A stretch of DNA of 32,273 nucleotides, from positions 1 through 32,273 of the forward strand of contig CACBCS010000019.1 in the NCBI GenBank assembly GCA_902537815.1, given 5' to 3'. Origin of the DNA: an uncultured Pseudohongiella sp. (GTDB taxonomy: Bacteria; Pseudomonadota; Gammaproteobacteria; Pseudomonadales; Pseudohongiellaceae). Of this stretch, positions 1-7,769 are shown one piece after another; the first letter of the stretch is position 1, and each line of letters starts with the position of its first letter. Both the position numbers and the translations under genes were made by a program. The notes below the pieces were generated by a model. It was not told the origin of the DNA and did not search any database. It saw only the letters and a list, made by a program, of their open reading frames with translations.

Positions 1-211
1 CGCGGCGATTGCCTATTTCGTCTATCAACTGACCTTCTGAAGTATAAATTCTGAGAGGGGTTTCGAGCTGCACATAACGGTAGGTTTCCGCTTCCGGCAG
101 CAACGGGGCAAGATAAAGATAGGCTGCCATGGCGACCATCGTTCCGCCACTGAGGGCCGAGGCTGCCAGCAGGGCAAGCCATGAGAGAACGGATCGGTAT
201 CTGGTGGGCAC
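1..211 (-). CDS. mrcA: Penicillin-binding protein 1A, N-terminal part (runs off the window)
   Basis: Reading the minus strand from a GTG at 211-209 gives 70 codons with no stop up to the window edge. A hydrophobic signal anchor (about residues 8-32) is followed by YLYLAPLLPEAETYR and VQLETPLRIY, the characteristic start of class A PBP1A, the bifunctional peptidoglycan glycosyltransferase/transpeptidase of the inner membrane. An AGGTGA ribosome site sits 7 nt before the GTG, and a stop codon lies five codons further upstream in frame, so this is the best start. The transpeptidase and glycosyltransferase domains lie outside the window. Divergent placement against aroK agrees with the usual mrcA/pil-aroK locus, except that the pil genes are missing here. 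Confidence 0.85.
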   Translation of the reverse strand, partial: MPTRYRSVLSWLALLAASALSGGTMVAMAAYLYLAPLLPEAETYRYVQLETPLRIYTSEGQLIDEIGNRR

Positions 212-341
212 GGGGCTGTCACCTCAGAGCGGGGAAAAACAGTCAGCGTGGCTACAGAAAATCGGTAGCCTGCTCCGCGGAGTATACACCGGCGGCACGA
301 ATATTCCGTTAAAATCGGTGCGTCCGGCGCGCTTGATCGAC

Positions 342-406
342 CTGTCAGGCGTTATCTACCAGCCTGGCCCGGCTGGCGCGTCCGGTCCGGAGGCTGCGCC
401 TGACAG
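342..406. repeat. Nested inverted repeat in the mrcA-aroK gap
   Basis: CTGTCAGGCG at 342-351 is the exact reverse complement of CGCCTGACAG at 397-406. Inside it CCAGCC (359-364) pairs with GGCTGG (371-376). No T-tract follows on either side, so it is not a classic intrinsic terminator. It could be a folded 5' leader, a protein site or leftover sequence. Confidence 0.6.
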
Positions 407-438
407 CCGTCCGGGGAGTGCTGACGCAGATTTCTGAT

Positions 439-537
439 AATGTGTTGAAAACTCTAGTAATTTTATTTGCGGCCGATAACGACAGCGGGAGTCTGATGAT
501 TTCGCCGAAAATCATTGCCGATATCGCACTGCGCTGA
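439..537 (+). pseudogene. pilQ: Possible 3' remnant of pilQ (secretin)
   Basis: The plus-strand frame ending in TGA at 535-537 reads GSLMISPKIIADIALR before the stop. PilQ-type secretins usually end with a beta strand of the form LLIF-I/V-TPK/R-I, a few residues and a stop. The match (hydrophobic strand, S/T-P-K-I-I, short tail) is in the correct frame and strand and ends about 105 bases before aroK, exactly where pilQ ends in related genomes. Upstream of about 478 the frame no longer looks like PilQ. The resemblance covers only about 12-15 residues and comes from memory of the family, so chance is possible. Confidence 0.35.
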
Positions 538-642
538 TTCATGTCCGGGTCGGCGCAGCCGCCCGCTGAGCTCTGCCGCAATATAGCATGCAAGGTTTTA
601 TTGGGAGAGGCGACCTGAAGCACCGAGGCGCTGAGCTGGACT

Positions 643-1179
643 ATGGATTACTCGGGTAACGTATTTCTGGTGGGTCCGATGGGTGTCGGTAAAACAACCA
701 TCGGGCGCGCTCTGGCCGAGCGGATGAATCTGGAATTTTTCGATTCGGATCAGGAGATTGAAGCGGCCACCGGCGCAGATATTCCCTGGATTTTTGACGT
801 TGAAGGCGAGCAGGGGTTCAGACACCGCGAAGGCAAAATGATCAACCTGCTCTCCGGGCGTAAAAACATCGTTTTAGCGACCGGTGGGGGCGCTGTCCTC
901 GACAAAAAAAATCGCAAACGGCTGACGAAACGCGGACTGGTGGTTTATTTGCGCGCGAGTATCCAACAGCAGATAGATCGGACCGCGCGCGATAGAAATC
1001 GACCGCTGCTGCAAAACGGAAATCCCGAGCAGACAATCAAGGATTTGATGGTGGCACGTGAGCCGCTTTATCTCGAGGTTGCCGATGTGGTGGTAGACAC
1101 CAATCGCCGAAACCCCAAAAGCGTGAGCAATGAGATAATTAAACAGATCAAAATCCACCAGCAATCATCAGGTTCATGA
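643..1179 (+). CDS. aroK: Shikimate kinase I
   Basis: Phosphorylates shikimate at the 3-hydroxyl with ATP in the cytoplasmic chorismate pathway. The 178-residue product has the Walker A loop GPMGVGKT (11-18), the shikimate-binding DSD (34-36), R60 in GFRHRE, the GGG motif (81-83) and a lid segment RTARDRNRPLL. Length and full-length likeness to AroK, including the DSDQEIE stretch, favour AroK over AroL. It sits 66 bases before aroB, the usual pair. The ribosome site before the ATG is weak. In many relatives aroK is the last gene of a pil operon; here it follows directly on a non-coding gap. Confidence 0.96.
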   Translation: MDYSGNVFLVGPMGVGKTTIGRALAERMNLEFFDSDQEIEAATGADIPWIFDVEGEQGFRHREGKMINLLSGRKNIVLATGGGAVLDKKNRKRLTKRGLVVYLRASIQQQIDRTARDRNRPLLQNGNPEQTIKDLMVAREPLYLEVADVVVDTNRRNPKSVSNEIIKQIKIHQQSSGS

Positions 1180-1245
1180 TTCTGTGACTGCCCGTAACAT
1201 TCACTGCAAGGTTTTTCCGTCGACCGGCGAGAGGCTCAAGACTCT

Positions 1246-2337
1246 GTGGAAACATTAAACGTCGACTTGGGTGAGCGTAGCTACCCGATCTTCATCGGGC
1301 CTGGCCTGTTGAAAGAAGCAGACCGACTTCTTCCGTACTTAGGACGAGGGCGGGCAGTGATAATCAGTAACGATACTGTCGCACCGCTTTATCTTGGTCA
1401 GCTGAAGCGAACCCTAGGCGACAGCTATGGCGGGGAAATCATTCTGCCGGACGGTGAGGCCCATAAAACTCTTGGCACTGTCTCTCAAATTTATGACTGG
1501 CTGCTGAAGGCTAAGGCAGACCGGCAAACCACATTGGTTGCTCTGGGCGGCGGTGTGATCGGAGATATTACGGGCTTCGCGGCGGCAACCTACCAGCGTG
1601 GCATCAATTTCATCCAGATACCGACCACATTGCTTGCTCAGGTTGATTCTTCGGTAGGTGGTAAGACCGGAGTGAACCACCCGCTGGGTAAAAACATGAT
1701 CGGGGCGTTTTATCAGCCCGGATGCGTCCTGATTGATACTGAGGTGCTGGTGACTCTGCCGGAGAGAGAGGTCAAAGCTGGCCTGGCAGAGGTAATCAAG
1801 TACGGGTTGATTAATCAGCCAGATTTTCTCAACTGGCTGACAAACCATGCGGCGGAAATACTGGCTCTGGATAACGCAAAGCTGACCGAGACGATTCGGA
1901 TTTGCTGTCAGGCTAAAGCAGATATTGTGGCTGAGGACGAGCGGGAAGCCGGACTGCGGGCGCTGCTGAATCTGGGCCACACGTTTGGTCATGCAATTGA
2001 GACGGCGAGCGGCTACGGAAACCTGTTACACGGCGAGACTGTTGCCATGGGCATGGTGATGGCAGCTGACTTGTCCCGACGCCTTGGCCTGCTCAGCGCT
2101 GAGCAGGCTGCGAGAGTGCGGGACATACTGGAGAATGACTTCTCCATGCCGGTCATTCCCCCCGCGCAAATCAGTGCCGAAGACTATCTGGAGCTGATGT
2201 CTTCCGATAAAAAAGCGGAGCAGGGAAAAATACGATTTATTCTGCTGAAAGCCCTCGGCAGCGCCGTTCTGACAGGCGATGTGCCTCCGGATCTGCTCAG
2301 AGAAACTCTGACAGCGGGCGACGCACTTTGCCGTTAG
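1246..2337 (+). CDS. aroB: 3-dehydroquinate synthase
   Basis: Converts DAHP to 3-dehydroquinate, the second shikimate-pathway step, using NAD and a divalent metal. The product has 363 residues, the normal length. Visible hallmarks are the nucleotide-binding GGGVIGD (101-107), QIPTTLLAQVDSSVGGKTGVN in the active site, and metal ligands E182, H245 (GHTFGHA) and H262, each two residues before the E. coli numbering. It begins with GTG, preceded by GAGAGG about 11 bases upstream. It lies between aroK and damX (14 bases before damX) and is probably co-transcribed with both. Confidence 0.97.
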   Translation: METLNVDLGERSYPIFIGPGLLKEADRLLPYLGRGRAVIISNDTVAPLYLGQLKRTLGDSYGGEIILPDGEAHKTLGTVSQIYDWLLKAKADRQTTLVALGGGVIGDITGFAAATYQRGINFIQIPTTLLAQVDSSVGGKTGVNHPLGKNMIGAFYQPGCVLIDTEVLVTLPEREVKAGLAEVIKYGLINQPDFLNWLTNHAAEILALDNAKLTETIRICCQAKADIVAEDEREAGLRALLNLGHTFGHAIETASGYGNLLHGETVAMGMVMAADLSRRLGLLSAEQAARVRDILENDFSMPVIPPAQISAEDYLELMSSDKKAEQGKIRFILLKALGSAVLTGDVPPDLLRETLTAGDALCR

Positions 2338-2351
2338 GTGCTTGATAGGCC

Positions 2352-3818
2352 ATGAGCATGACCAGACAGTATCCGCAATTTCTGGCTTTGAAATCTGACC
2401 TGTTCAAGCTGCGGTCAAAGCCGGCCGGCTATTTCTCCGGGGCTGGCCGTGGCGTGCTCCTGCAAGGGCTGAGTGAATGCATCAGGCGCGGCACTTCTGC
2501 CTCGATTGTCATCGGGCCTCTCGGGAGTGGCAAGAGCGTGTTGAGCCATGAACTGCAGCGCCATTTCAGGGACGAAGCCACTGTTCTGGTGGTTCAGGCC
2601 GGGCTTTTCATGAATCAGGCACAATTTCTGGATGCGGTGCTGGAGCAGGTTCCGGTCGGGGCTTCTTCTCCGGCCGTGGCTGACATCGTCACTGATCTGG
2701 TCCGCTACGCAGAGCGCCAGATCGCCCCGCAACGCCTGATTCTGGTTATTGATGATGCCCATGAGCTGGCCAAGGAGGTATTTGATCTCATCGCGCAGAT
2801 GATGGCACAGCTCCGGCCAGACAGTTTCCACGTCTGCTTTTTAAGCGAAAGACAGCTGCTTGGCATTCTGGACCGGACGATAAATCTTGCGGGGGTCAGG
2901 CAGTTTGAATTTGAGCCATTTACCACAGAGGATCTCAGCAACTACGTCCAACACAAGCTGGTGACAGCAGGCTACCAGGGAGAGCTGCCGGTATCTGCGG
3001 CCAAGCTCAGCCAGATCGGTGTTCAGGCCGGCGGCATACCCGGCGCCATGACCGGCGCGCTGGCGGACCTGATCGAGGAAGAAGTGGCTGGTGGCACGCC
3101 TTTGCCGTCACTGGGCGCCGCGCTCCGGCTCAGCAGTCGCTACTGGCTGGCCGCAGGATGCCTGATGGTTGTGGTGCTGCTGGTCTGGTTGTTCGGAGAC
3201 CAATCTGCACCGGGAGCCGGTGATCTTCTGATGAGCGATGCGACGGATACCGAAGCGTCATCTCGCCAGCAGCTTACCGTTGCCTCCCGGCCGCTGTCTG
3301 CGCCGGCCATCGCGGCGGAGGACGGTGTTGGGCAGAGCGCAGAGTCGCCGGCTTCAGCGCCGGCACTGGCAGCAGTTGCGCCTGCGCCGAGCGTCACGAC
3401 CGGTGCGCAGGGGGCAATCGCGAATCGCACGGGCCCGCCTGCTGACCCGATTGGGCCGCCGCCTGAGGCGGCGGAGCGAGATCTGGAATCTCTGATCGCC
3501 GAGCTGTCTGAGTCAAGCCCGGATGTGTCGAGCGCAACGCTGCGTCTGGCACCGGAGGATTTTACGATCCAGCTCACGGGGTCCCGGTCGGAACAGGGCG
3601 TGATTGATTTCCTGGAGGGTGCAGAATTGCCATTCGCCAGTGGCTATTTTGAAACGCGCTATCAGGGAGGGCCATGGTTCGTGGCGGTTACCGGCGGGTT
3701 CAGCAGTCGCGAAGCAGCCAATGCGGGCCTGGCAAGTTTGTCTTCAGCAATCCGCGAGCTGCAACCCTGGGCTCGTCCGGCCAGTCAATTACCCTCCCTG
3801 ATCAAGCGGCTGCGATAA
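2352..3818 (+). CDS. damX: DamX-like AAA ATPase with C-terminal SPOR domain
   Basis: Residues 1-250 form an ExeA/GspA-like AAA domain with Walker A GPLGSGKS (55-62) and Walker [10 protein letters not shown] (about 129-136). One membrane helix spans about 264-282. A long Ala/Pro-rich linker follows, then about 90 residues (about 400-488) ending in a SPOR-like domain (FTIQLTGS at its start, [12 protein letters not shown] inside). SPOR domains bind denuded septal peptidoglycan, so the protein is expected at the division site with its C-terminus in the periplasm. Long DamX proteins with an N-terminal ATPase follow aroB in many gammaproteobacteria, supporting the name. An alternative in-frame ATG lies two codons downstream. 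Confidence 0.88.
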   Translation: MSMTRQYPQFLALKSDLFKLRSKPAGYFSGAGRGVLLQGLSECIRRGTSASIVIGPLGSGKSVLSHELQRHFRDEATVLVVQAGLFMNQAQFLDAVLEQVPVGASSPAVADIVTDLVRYAERQIAPQRLILVIDDAHELAKEVFDLIAQMMAQLRPDSFHVCFLSERQLLGILDRTINLAGVRQFEFEPFTTEDLSNYVQHKLVTAGYQGELPVSAAKLSQIGVQAGGIPGAMTGALADLIEEEVAGGTPLPSLGAALRLSSRYWLAAGCLMVVVLLVWLFGDQSAPGAGDLLMSDATDTEASSRQQLTVASRPLSAPAIAAEDGVGQSAESPASAPALAAVAPAPSVTTGAQGAIANRTGPPADPIGPPPEAAERDLESLIAELSESSPDVSSATLRLAPEDFTIQLTGSRSEQGVIDFLEGAELPFASGYFETRYQGGPWFVAVTGGFSSREAANAGLASLSSAIRELQPWARPASQLPSLIKRLR

Positions 3819-3839
3819 CCCACTCTGCTGCCGCCTGCG

Positions 3840-3868
3840 TTGGTGTCTAATGATCGCTCGTGTATCAT
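3840..3868 (+). promoter_or_regulatory. Sigma-70 promoter of hemE
   Basis: TTGGTG (3840-3845) and TATCAT (3863-3868) are separated by exactly 17 bases, 22 bases after the damX stop. Transcription would start near 3875, inside a possible longer hemE frame that opens at 3850, which favours the shorter hemE start at 3907. Confidence 0.65.
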
Positions 3869-3906
3869 CGCACTCCTTTTCATTTACCTTGGCTCGACAG
3901 TCCCCC

Positions 3907-4953
3907 ATGAACGATCGCTTTTTGCGTGCCCTACTGAAGCAGCCTGTGGATCGCACTCCGGTATGGATGATGCGACAGGCCGGCAGATATCTTCCTGAGT
4001 ATCGAGCCACCCGCAAGCAGGCAGGCAGTTTTCTGGATCTCTGCAAGAACCCGGAACTGGCCTGTGAAGTAACGATGCAGCCGCTGCGTCGCTACGACTT
4101 TGATGCGGCGATCCTCTTCTCCGATATTCTGACAATCCCCGATGCCTTCGGTCAGGGGCTGTATTTTGAAGAGGGTGAAGGGCCCAGATTCCGGAAGGTG
4201 ATTCGCACGCCGGCGGATGTGGAGTCACTGCCTGAGGTGTCCATGACCCGCGAGCTGTCCTATGTCTATGCGGCTGTTGCCCGTATCAGGGAGGAGCTGG
4301 CCGGTAAGGTGCCCTTGATCGGGTTTTCCGGCAGCCCCTGGACTCTTGCCACGTATATGATAGAGGGTGGCGGCAGCAAGGATTTTCGGGTCGCCAAACA
4401 ATTTCTCTACAATCACCCGGAGGCGATGCACCTGCTGCTCGAGCGGCTCGCCGATGCGGTGACCGAATACCTTTCAGCCCAAATTGAGGCTGGCGCCCAG
4501 GCCGTGCAAATTTTTGATACCTGGGGCGGAATCCTCACTCCTCCGGCCTACCGGGAATACTCGCTGCATTACATGCAGCGTACCGTCGAGGGTCTAAAGC
4601 AGGAAGGGGTACCTGATTCGGTGCCGGTCATTCTGTTTACGAAGAATGGCGGGCAATGGCTTGAGGCCATTGCTGACACCGGTTGTCATGCTGTGGGTCT
4701 GGACTGGACCACCGACATTCAGGGGGCACGGGCACGAGTCGGGGACAAGGTCGCGCTGCAGGGAAACATGGATCCCTCTATCTTGTATGCGCAGCCTGAG
4801 GTAATCCGGGCAGAAGTCCAGCGCATCCTAAGAGACTACGGGCCGGGCTCCGGGCATGTATTCAATCTCGGGCACGGCATCACTCCGGGTGTCGACCCCG
4901 AGCATGTGGCCGTGTTTGTTCAGGCCGTGCACGAATTTTCCACTGTTGATTAG
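3907..4953 (+). CDS. hemE: Uroporphyrinogen decarboxylase
   Basis: Decarboxylates the four acetate side chains of uroporphyrinogen III to give coproporphyrinogen III in cytoplasmic haem synthesis. From this ATG the product has 348 residues and opens [10 protein letters not shown], as in the family. [11 protein letters not shown] (23-33) is the signature binding segment and the catalytic Asp lies in FSDIL (73). [13 protein letters not shown] is the C-terminal signature. The frame is open upstream to an ATG at 3850, but those 19 codons overlap a good promoter and do not belong to the family. No strong ribosome site is visible for either start. It is followed by folK after 15 bases. Confidence 0.95.
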   Translation: MNDRFLRALLKQPVDRTPVWMMRQAGRYLPEYRATRKQAGSFLDLCKNPELACEVTMQPLRRYDFDAAILFSDILTIPDAFGQGLYFEEGEGPRFRKVIRTPADVESLPEVSMTRELSYVYAAVARIREELAGKVPLIGFSGSPWTLATYMIEGGGSKDFRVAKQFLYNHPEAMHLLLERLADAVTEYLSAQIEAGAQAVQIFDTWGGILTPPAYREYSLHYMQRTVEGLKQEGVPDSVPVILFTKNGGQWLEAIADTGCHAVGLDWTTDIQGARARVGDKVALQGNMDPSILYAQPEVIRAEVQRILRDYGPGSGHVFNLGHGITPGVDPEHVAVFVQAVHEFSTVD

Positions 4954-4968
4954 TCGGTCAGCCCTGCT

Positions 4969-5478
4969 ATGGATGTTTGGGTCGGCGTTGGAAGTAACTT
5001 GGCATCTGAAATCGGCCCTCCGCAGGAGGTTGTTCGGCGTGCGCTCGCTGAGCTGGAAACGCTGAGCGGTCATGACTTCTCAAGGTCACCTCTGTTCTGC
5101 AGCACGCCGGTTGACTGCCCGCCGGGCTCTCCTGATTTCGTGAACGCTGTGGCCAGGATGGATGTGGAGGACCGGATTCGCCCTGAGGACTTTCTCAAGA
5201 GCCTTCAGGCCATGGAAAAGCACTTTGGTCGCGTCCGAGACGGCAACAGAAACGCGGCCCGTACACTCGACCTTGATCTGATTTGCTGGGGGCGCCTGAT
5301 ACTTGATCAGCCTGAATTGCGGCTTCCCCATCCCCGTGCTCACCAGCGCGCCTTTGTCCTTGCACCGATGGCGGAGATCGATGCCGACTTCCGATTGCCC
5401 GGTTTTGATCACACCGTTGCTCAGCAGTTGTCATCGATTGTCGGCGATGTCGGAGTCGAGCGCCTGATGCTTCGATAA
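4969..5478 (+). CDS. folK: 6-hydroxymethyl-7,8-dihydropterin pyrophosphokinase
   Basis: Transfers pyrophosphate from ATP to hydroxymethyl-dihydropterin, the step before FolP in folate synthesis. The 169-residue protein shows the N-terminal VGVGSNL (5-11) and the metal-binding TLDLDLI with Asp 101 and 103, then LPHPRAHQRAFVL, all standard HPPK motifs. It starts 15 bases after hemE and probably shares its transcript. The partner enzyme gene folP lies 13 kb downstream. Slightly longer than E. coli FolK (159 residues). Confidence 0.93.
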   Translation: MDVWVGVGSNLASEIGPPQEVVRRALAELETLSGHDFSRSPLFCSTPVDCPPGSPDFVNAVARMDVEDRIRPEDFLKSLQAMEKHFGRVRDGNRNAARTLDLDLICWGRLILDQPELRLPHPRAHQRAFVLAPMAEIDADFRLPGFDHTVAQQLSSIVGDVGVERLMLR

Positions 5479-5479
5479 G

Positions 5480-5520
5480 CAGAGGCGCATCAGCCGGTGG
5501 CTGCTGTGCCAGCGCCTCTG
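5480..5520 (+). terminator. Hairpin after folK, terminator-like without T-run
   Basis: CAGAGGCGC (5480-5488) pairs exactly with GCGCCTCTG (5512-5520), with a smaller CAGCC/GGCTG hairpin inside. It begins right after the folK stop. The following bases are AAATA, not a T-tract, so intrinsic termination is doubtful. Confidence 0.4.
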
Positions 5521-5842
5521 AAATATGGCGAAATTGCCAGAATTCAGCGACATTTCCTGATACAAATTAATGTGCAAGTTGGGCCTTTAGTGGTAACCTC
5601 GGATGGCGGCCCGTTAGCCTGTGTGTTCGGTCAGCTGGCTGGGCTCGGTCAGGCAGCCAAAATTGACAGTTGCCCAAGGACCGCGGAACTTAGGGAAATC
5701 TTGGAGATTGCCTGCCTCGTTGATTGCTCAGAGTAAAAAGGGCAGCGAAGCAGTGAGTGCGGCGCATCTCTGAGTCGGGATTGGATAGGACGCCCCCGCG
5801 AGCGCAATAAAATAACAACGGCGGAACCGAGTCGAACGCACC
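5521..5842. other. Non-coding stretch before the receptor fragment
   Basis: I see no gene, RNA or clear promoter in these 322 bases. A 79-codon open frame (5497-5736) has no family likeness, no ribosome site, and overlaps the hairpin after folK. I looked for remains of a TonB-receptor plug domain and recognised none. Confidence 0.5.
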
Positions 5843-6742
5843 ATGAATTCTTGCTTGATAAACATCCGGTCACGAATGCTTTACCTCGCCCTGTGCGCGG
5901 GCTGGTTTGGGTCGGCGGCCGCGCAGGACGTCAACGAGGGCCAGTTAAGCAGTTTTCGCGTGGACCCGGCCTCGGTGTTGAGTACGGCCGTGCCGGTTAT
6001 CGAGTTGTCCCGCAATGTCGAGGCTCAGGATTTTGAGGGCGCTCTGGTCGAAGAGGCGCTGAATTATAATCTCGGGGTCAAAATCACGCCCCTTGCTGGG
6101 CTGAATCTGCAGGCGGATGCGTGGCGTCAGGAGATTTCAGATGCGCCGGCCGTGACGCTCAACACGGGTGCGCAAAAGGCGATGCCAAATCTGTACTTGG
6201 AAGAGTCTGCGATAAACGAATTCAACATTCAGTCACCGCTGTTAGGGTCTCAGCTTGAGCGCAATGGGTTCGATCTCGGCGCTTCCTACATGTGGGACAC
6301 GAACCGGTTCGGGCAGTTTACTCTCAGCACCAAAGCGACTTATGTGCAGGACGCCGAGAACCGCGGTTCTCTGCTTGATCTGCTGAACAGTGAGAGCGCG
6401 GCTCTGGGAGATCGCGTAGTCAGCCCGGAGCTCCAGAGCAGTCTCATGCTGACGTGGCAACTGGGTAATCATACGGCGAGCGCGATCACTAACTACTTCA
6501 ACTCCTTTAAGGAGCTCAGCGAACTAGACCTTGATGAAATCAACGCGCTGGTGGACGACATCACCACGATCGATCTTCAGTACGGGTACAGTGTTGAGAC
6601 CGGCTCCAACAACCGGGCAATTATCTCGTTCGGGATCCGCAATATCTTCGACGAAAAAACCGCCCAGATACTCAATTCCTCCACGCGTGTACTTGACCAG
6701 AACGGCCGCGTTGCCTACGGCTCCATCAAATACCAATTCTGA
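5843..6742 (+). CDS. Truncated TonB-dependent receptor: signal peptide plus C-terminal barrel only
   Basis: The 299-residue product starts with a signal peptide (about 1-27, ending AAAQ) and then enters sequence typical of the last third of a TonB-dependent receptor barrel: NLGVKITPLAGLNLQADAW (about 75-93), alternating amphipathic strands, the late motif IRNIFDE, and a terminal strand GSIKYQF with the C-terminal Phe recognised by the BAM machinery. Intact receptors have 600-1000 residues with a TonB box and plug domain, which are absent. Either an internal in-frame deletion joined signal and barrel end, or this is a decaying fragment that kept its frame. Transport function is unlikely. The ATG at 5876 is an alternative start. 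It lies next to the comF pseudogene. Confidence 0.6.
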   Translation: MNSCLINIRSRMLYLALCAGWFGSAAAQDVNEGQLSSFRVDPASVLSTAVPVIELSRNVEAQDFEGALVEEALNYNLGVKITPLAGLNLQADAWRQEISDAPAVTLNTGAQKAMPNLYLEESAINEFNIQSPLLGSQLERNGFDLGASYMWDTNRFGQFTLSTKATYVQDAENRGSLLDLLNSESAALGDRVVSPELQSSLMLTWQLGNHTASAITNYFNSFKELSELDLDEINALVDDITTIDLQYGYSVETGSNNRAIISFGIRNIFDEKTAQILNSSTRVLDQNGRVAYGSIKYQF

Positions 6743-6872
6743 GACATCCCTGCAGCGGCAGCGCACGGGGCTTCCCCCGCGGTGAAGGCTCGCTGTAGCC
6801 GGCATTGCGTGCCTGTCCAAGTGCTGATCGGTTCCGTTACAGGCCTGCTCTGGCCAGACGCCACGCATCGAA

Positions 6873-7627
6873 TTATGCCACGCTGTGCTCCTCAAGACTC
6901 TGAGCCAGAGCGTCAACTGTCGCGCCGGTGGTCATGAAGTCGTCGACGATCGCCACCCGTTTGATGGTGCCCAACTTCGCGCAGGCTTGCACGGTAAAGG
7001 CCGAACGCAGGTTTCGTCTTCTTGTGGCGGCATCTGTCATCTCGGTTTGCAAGCGGGTGTGCCTGACCCGTCGGACCAGTCTCCTGCAAGAGGGGATGCC
7101 ATAGAGGCTGGACAATCCTCTGACCAGCTCCTCAAACTGATTAAATCCCAGCATGTTCATCCGTCGCGGATGCAGCGGCACCGGCAACAGGAGCTGAGGT
7201 TGCGTTGAGGTCGAAAGACGCGGGACGGTGTGTTAAGAGCGCTCAGCGAGCAGATATGCGAAGCTGGCGCCAATCTCCAACCGACTGTGGAATTTGAATT
7301 GGCTGATGAGCTGCCGGACCGGTTTCACGTAATGAAACAGCGCTTGCGTACTGTCGAATGCAGGGGGGCGCGCAGGCAGCGTCCACAGCGCTGACCGGCA
7401 CGAACGCCTAGCGTCACAGGTTCGCCGCAGATCGGGCAGCCGGCTGAAATCCAGGGTAAATGCTCACAGCAGGCGGCACAAAGCCCTGAATCACTGCAGG
7501 TTTCCAGCCCGCATACCGGGCACTTCGCCGGAATTAGCCTGCTCAGGCGGGTCAGCCAGTCTTTAGGTGTTTCTGTTCTCAGCCACTTCACGTCTTTGAG
7601 CGTAGAAGGTTGACACAGTGTTGCCAA
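6873..7627 (-). pseudogene. comF: comF (DNA-uptake phosphoribosyltransferase family), disrupted
   Basis: Two minus-strand pieces together make one complete ComF. Codons from 7627 give four zinc-type Cys pairs (CPVCG, CAAC, CPICG, CGRC). At six Cs (plus-strand G6, 7363-7368) the frame shifts by one base; reading on in the shifted frame gives the expected FDSTQALFHYV and PVRQLISQFKFHSRLE. That frame then meets a TAA (plus strand 7233-7235) and continues in the same frame with LLLPVPLHPRR, GFNQF and the PRPP motif VAIVDDFMTTGAT to its stop at 6873. Total size, about 251 codons, fits ComF. Two independent lesions make a non-functional gene likely; the homopolymer shift alone could be a sequencing error, the stop codon less so. 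The TTG start at 7627 is uncertain. Confidence 0.85.
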
Positions 7628-7655
7628 AAAATGCCGAAAAACCGGTGAGTCTCCA

Positions 7656-7684
7656 CTGCCGGTGCAAGCAGCTTCGCCTATAAT
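7656..7684 (+). promoter_or_regulatory. Probable promoter of the acyl-CoA dehydrogenase gene
   Basis: A perfect TATAAT -10 box (7679-7684) lies about 86 bases before the start codon. The -35 region 17 bases upstream (CTGCCG, 7656-7661) is weak. Confidence 0.45.
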
Positions 7685-7769
7685 CGGGTCACAGCAATTA
7701 GGAATGGCCTGTCAAAATCGGCAACCCAGCTGATTCGACGAACCACCCGGCCTGAGCAGGAGCAATAAT

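Larger units (their letters stand above)
212..642. other. mrcA-aroK intergenic region where pilMNOPQ would be expected
   Basis: No convincing intact gene lies in these 431 bases. The short open frames on both strands have no recognisable family, no good ribosome site and no gene-like composition. In many gammaproteobacteria this gap holds the type IV pilus operon pilMNOPQ reading toward aroK. What is seen instead is a nested inverted repeat (342-406) and a short frame ending at 537 that resembles the end of PilQ. Promoters for mrcA (leftward) and aroK (rightward) must lie here, but I could not pick convincing boxes. Confidence 0.6.

Noticed and set aside
129..437. 102-codon plus-strand open frame overlapping the mrcA start
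   Set aside because: It is antisense to mrcA at its 5' end and low-complexity (Ala/Pro/Gly) at its 3' end; there is no family likeness.
345..623. 92-codon minus-strand open frame between mrcA and aroK
   Set aside because: No ribosome site, no recognisable family, and it covers the dyad and the possible pilQ tail read on the other strand.
5497..5736. 79-codon open frame after folK
   Set aside because: Overlaps the hairpin after folK, has no ribosome site and no family pattern.
6885..7208. 107-codon plus-strand open frame over comF
   Set aside because: It is the antisense of the comF C-terminal half, whose minus-strand reading has clear phosphoribosyltransferase motifs.
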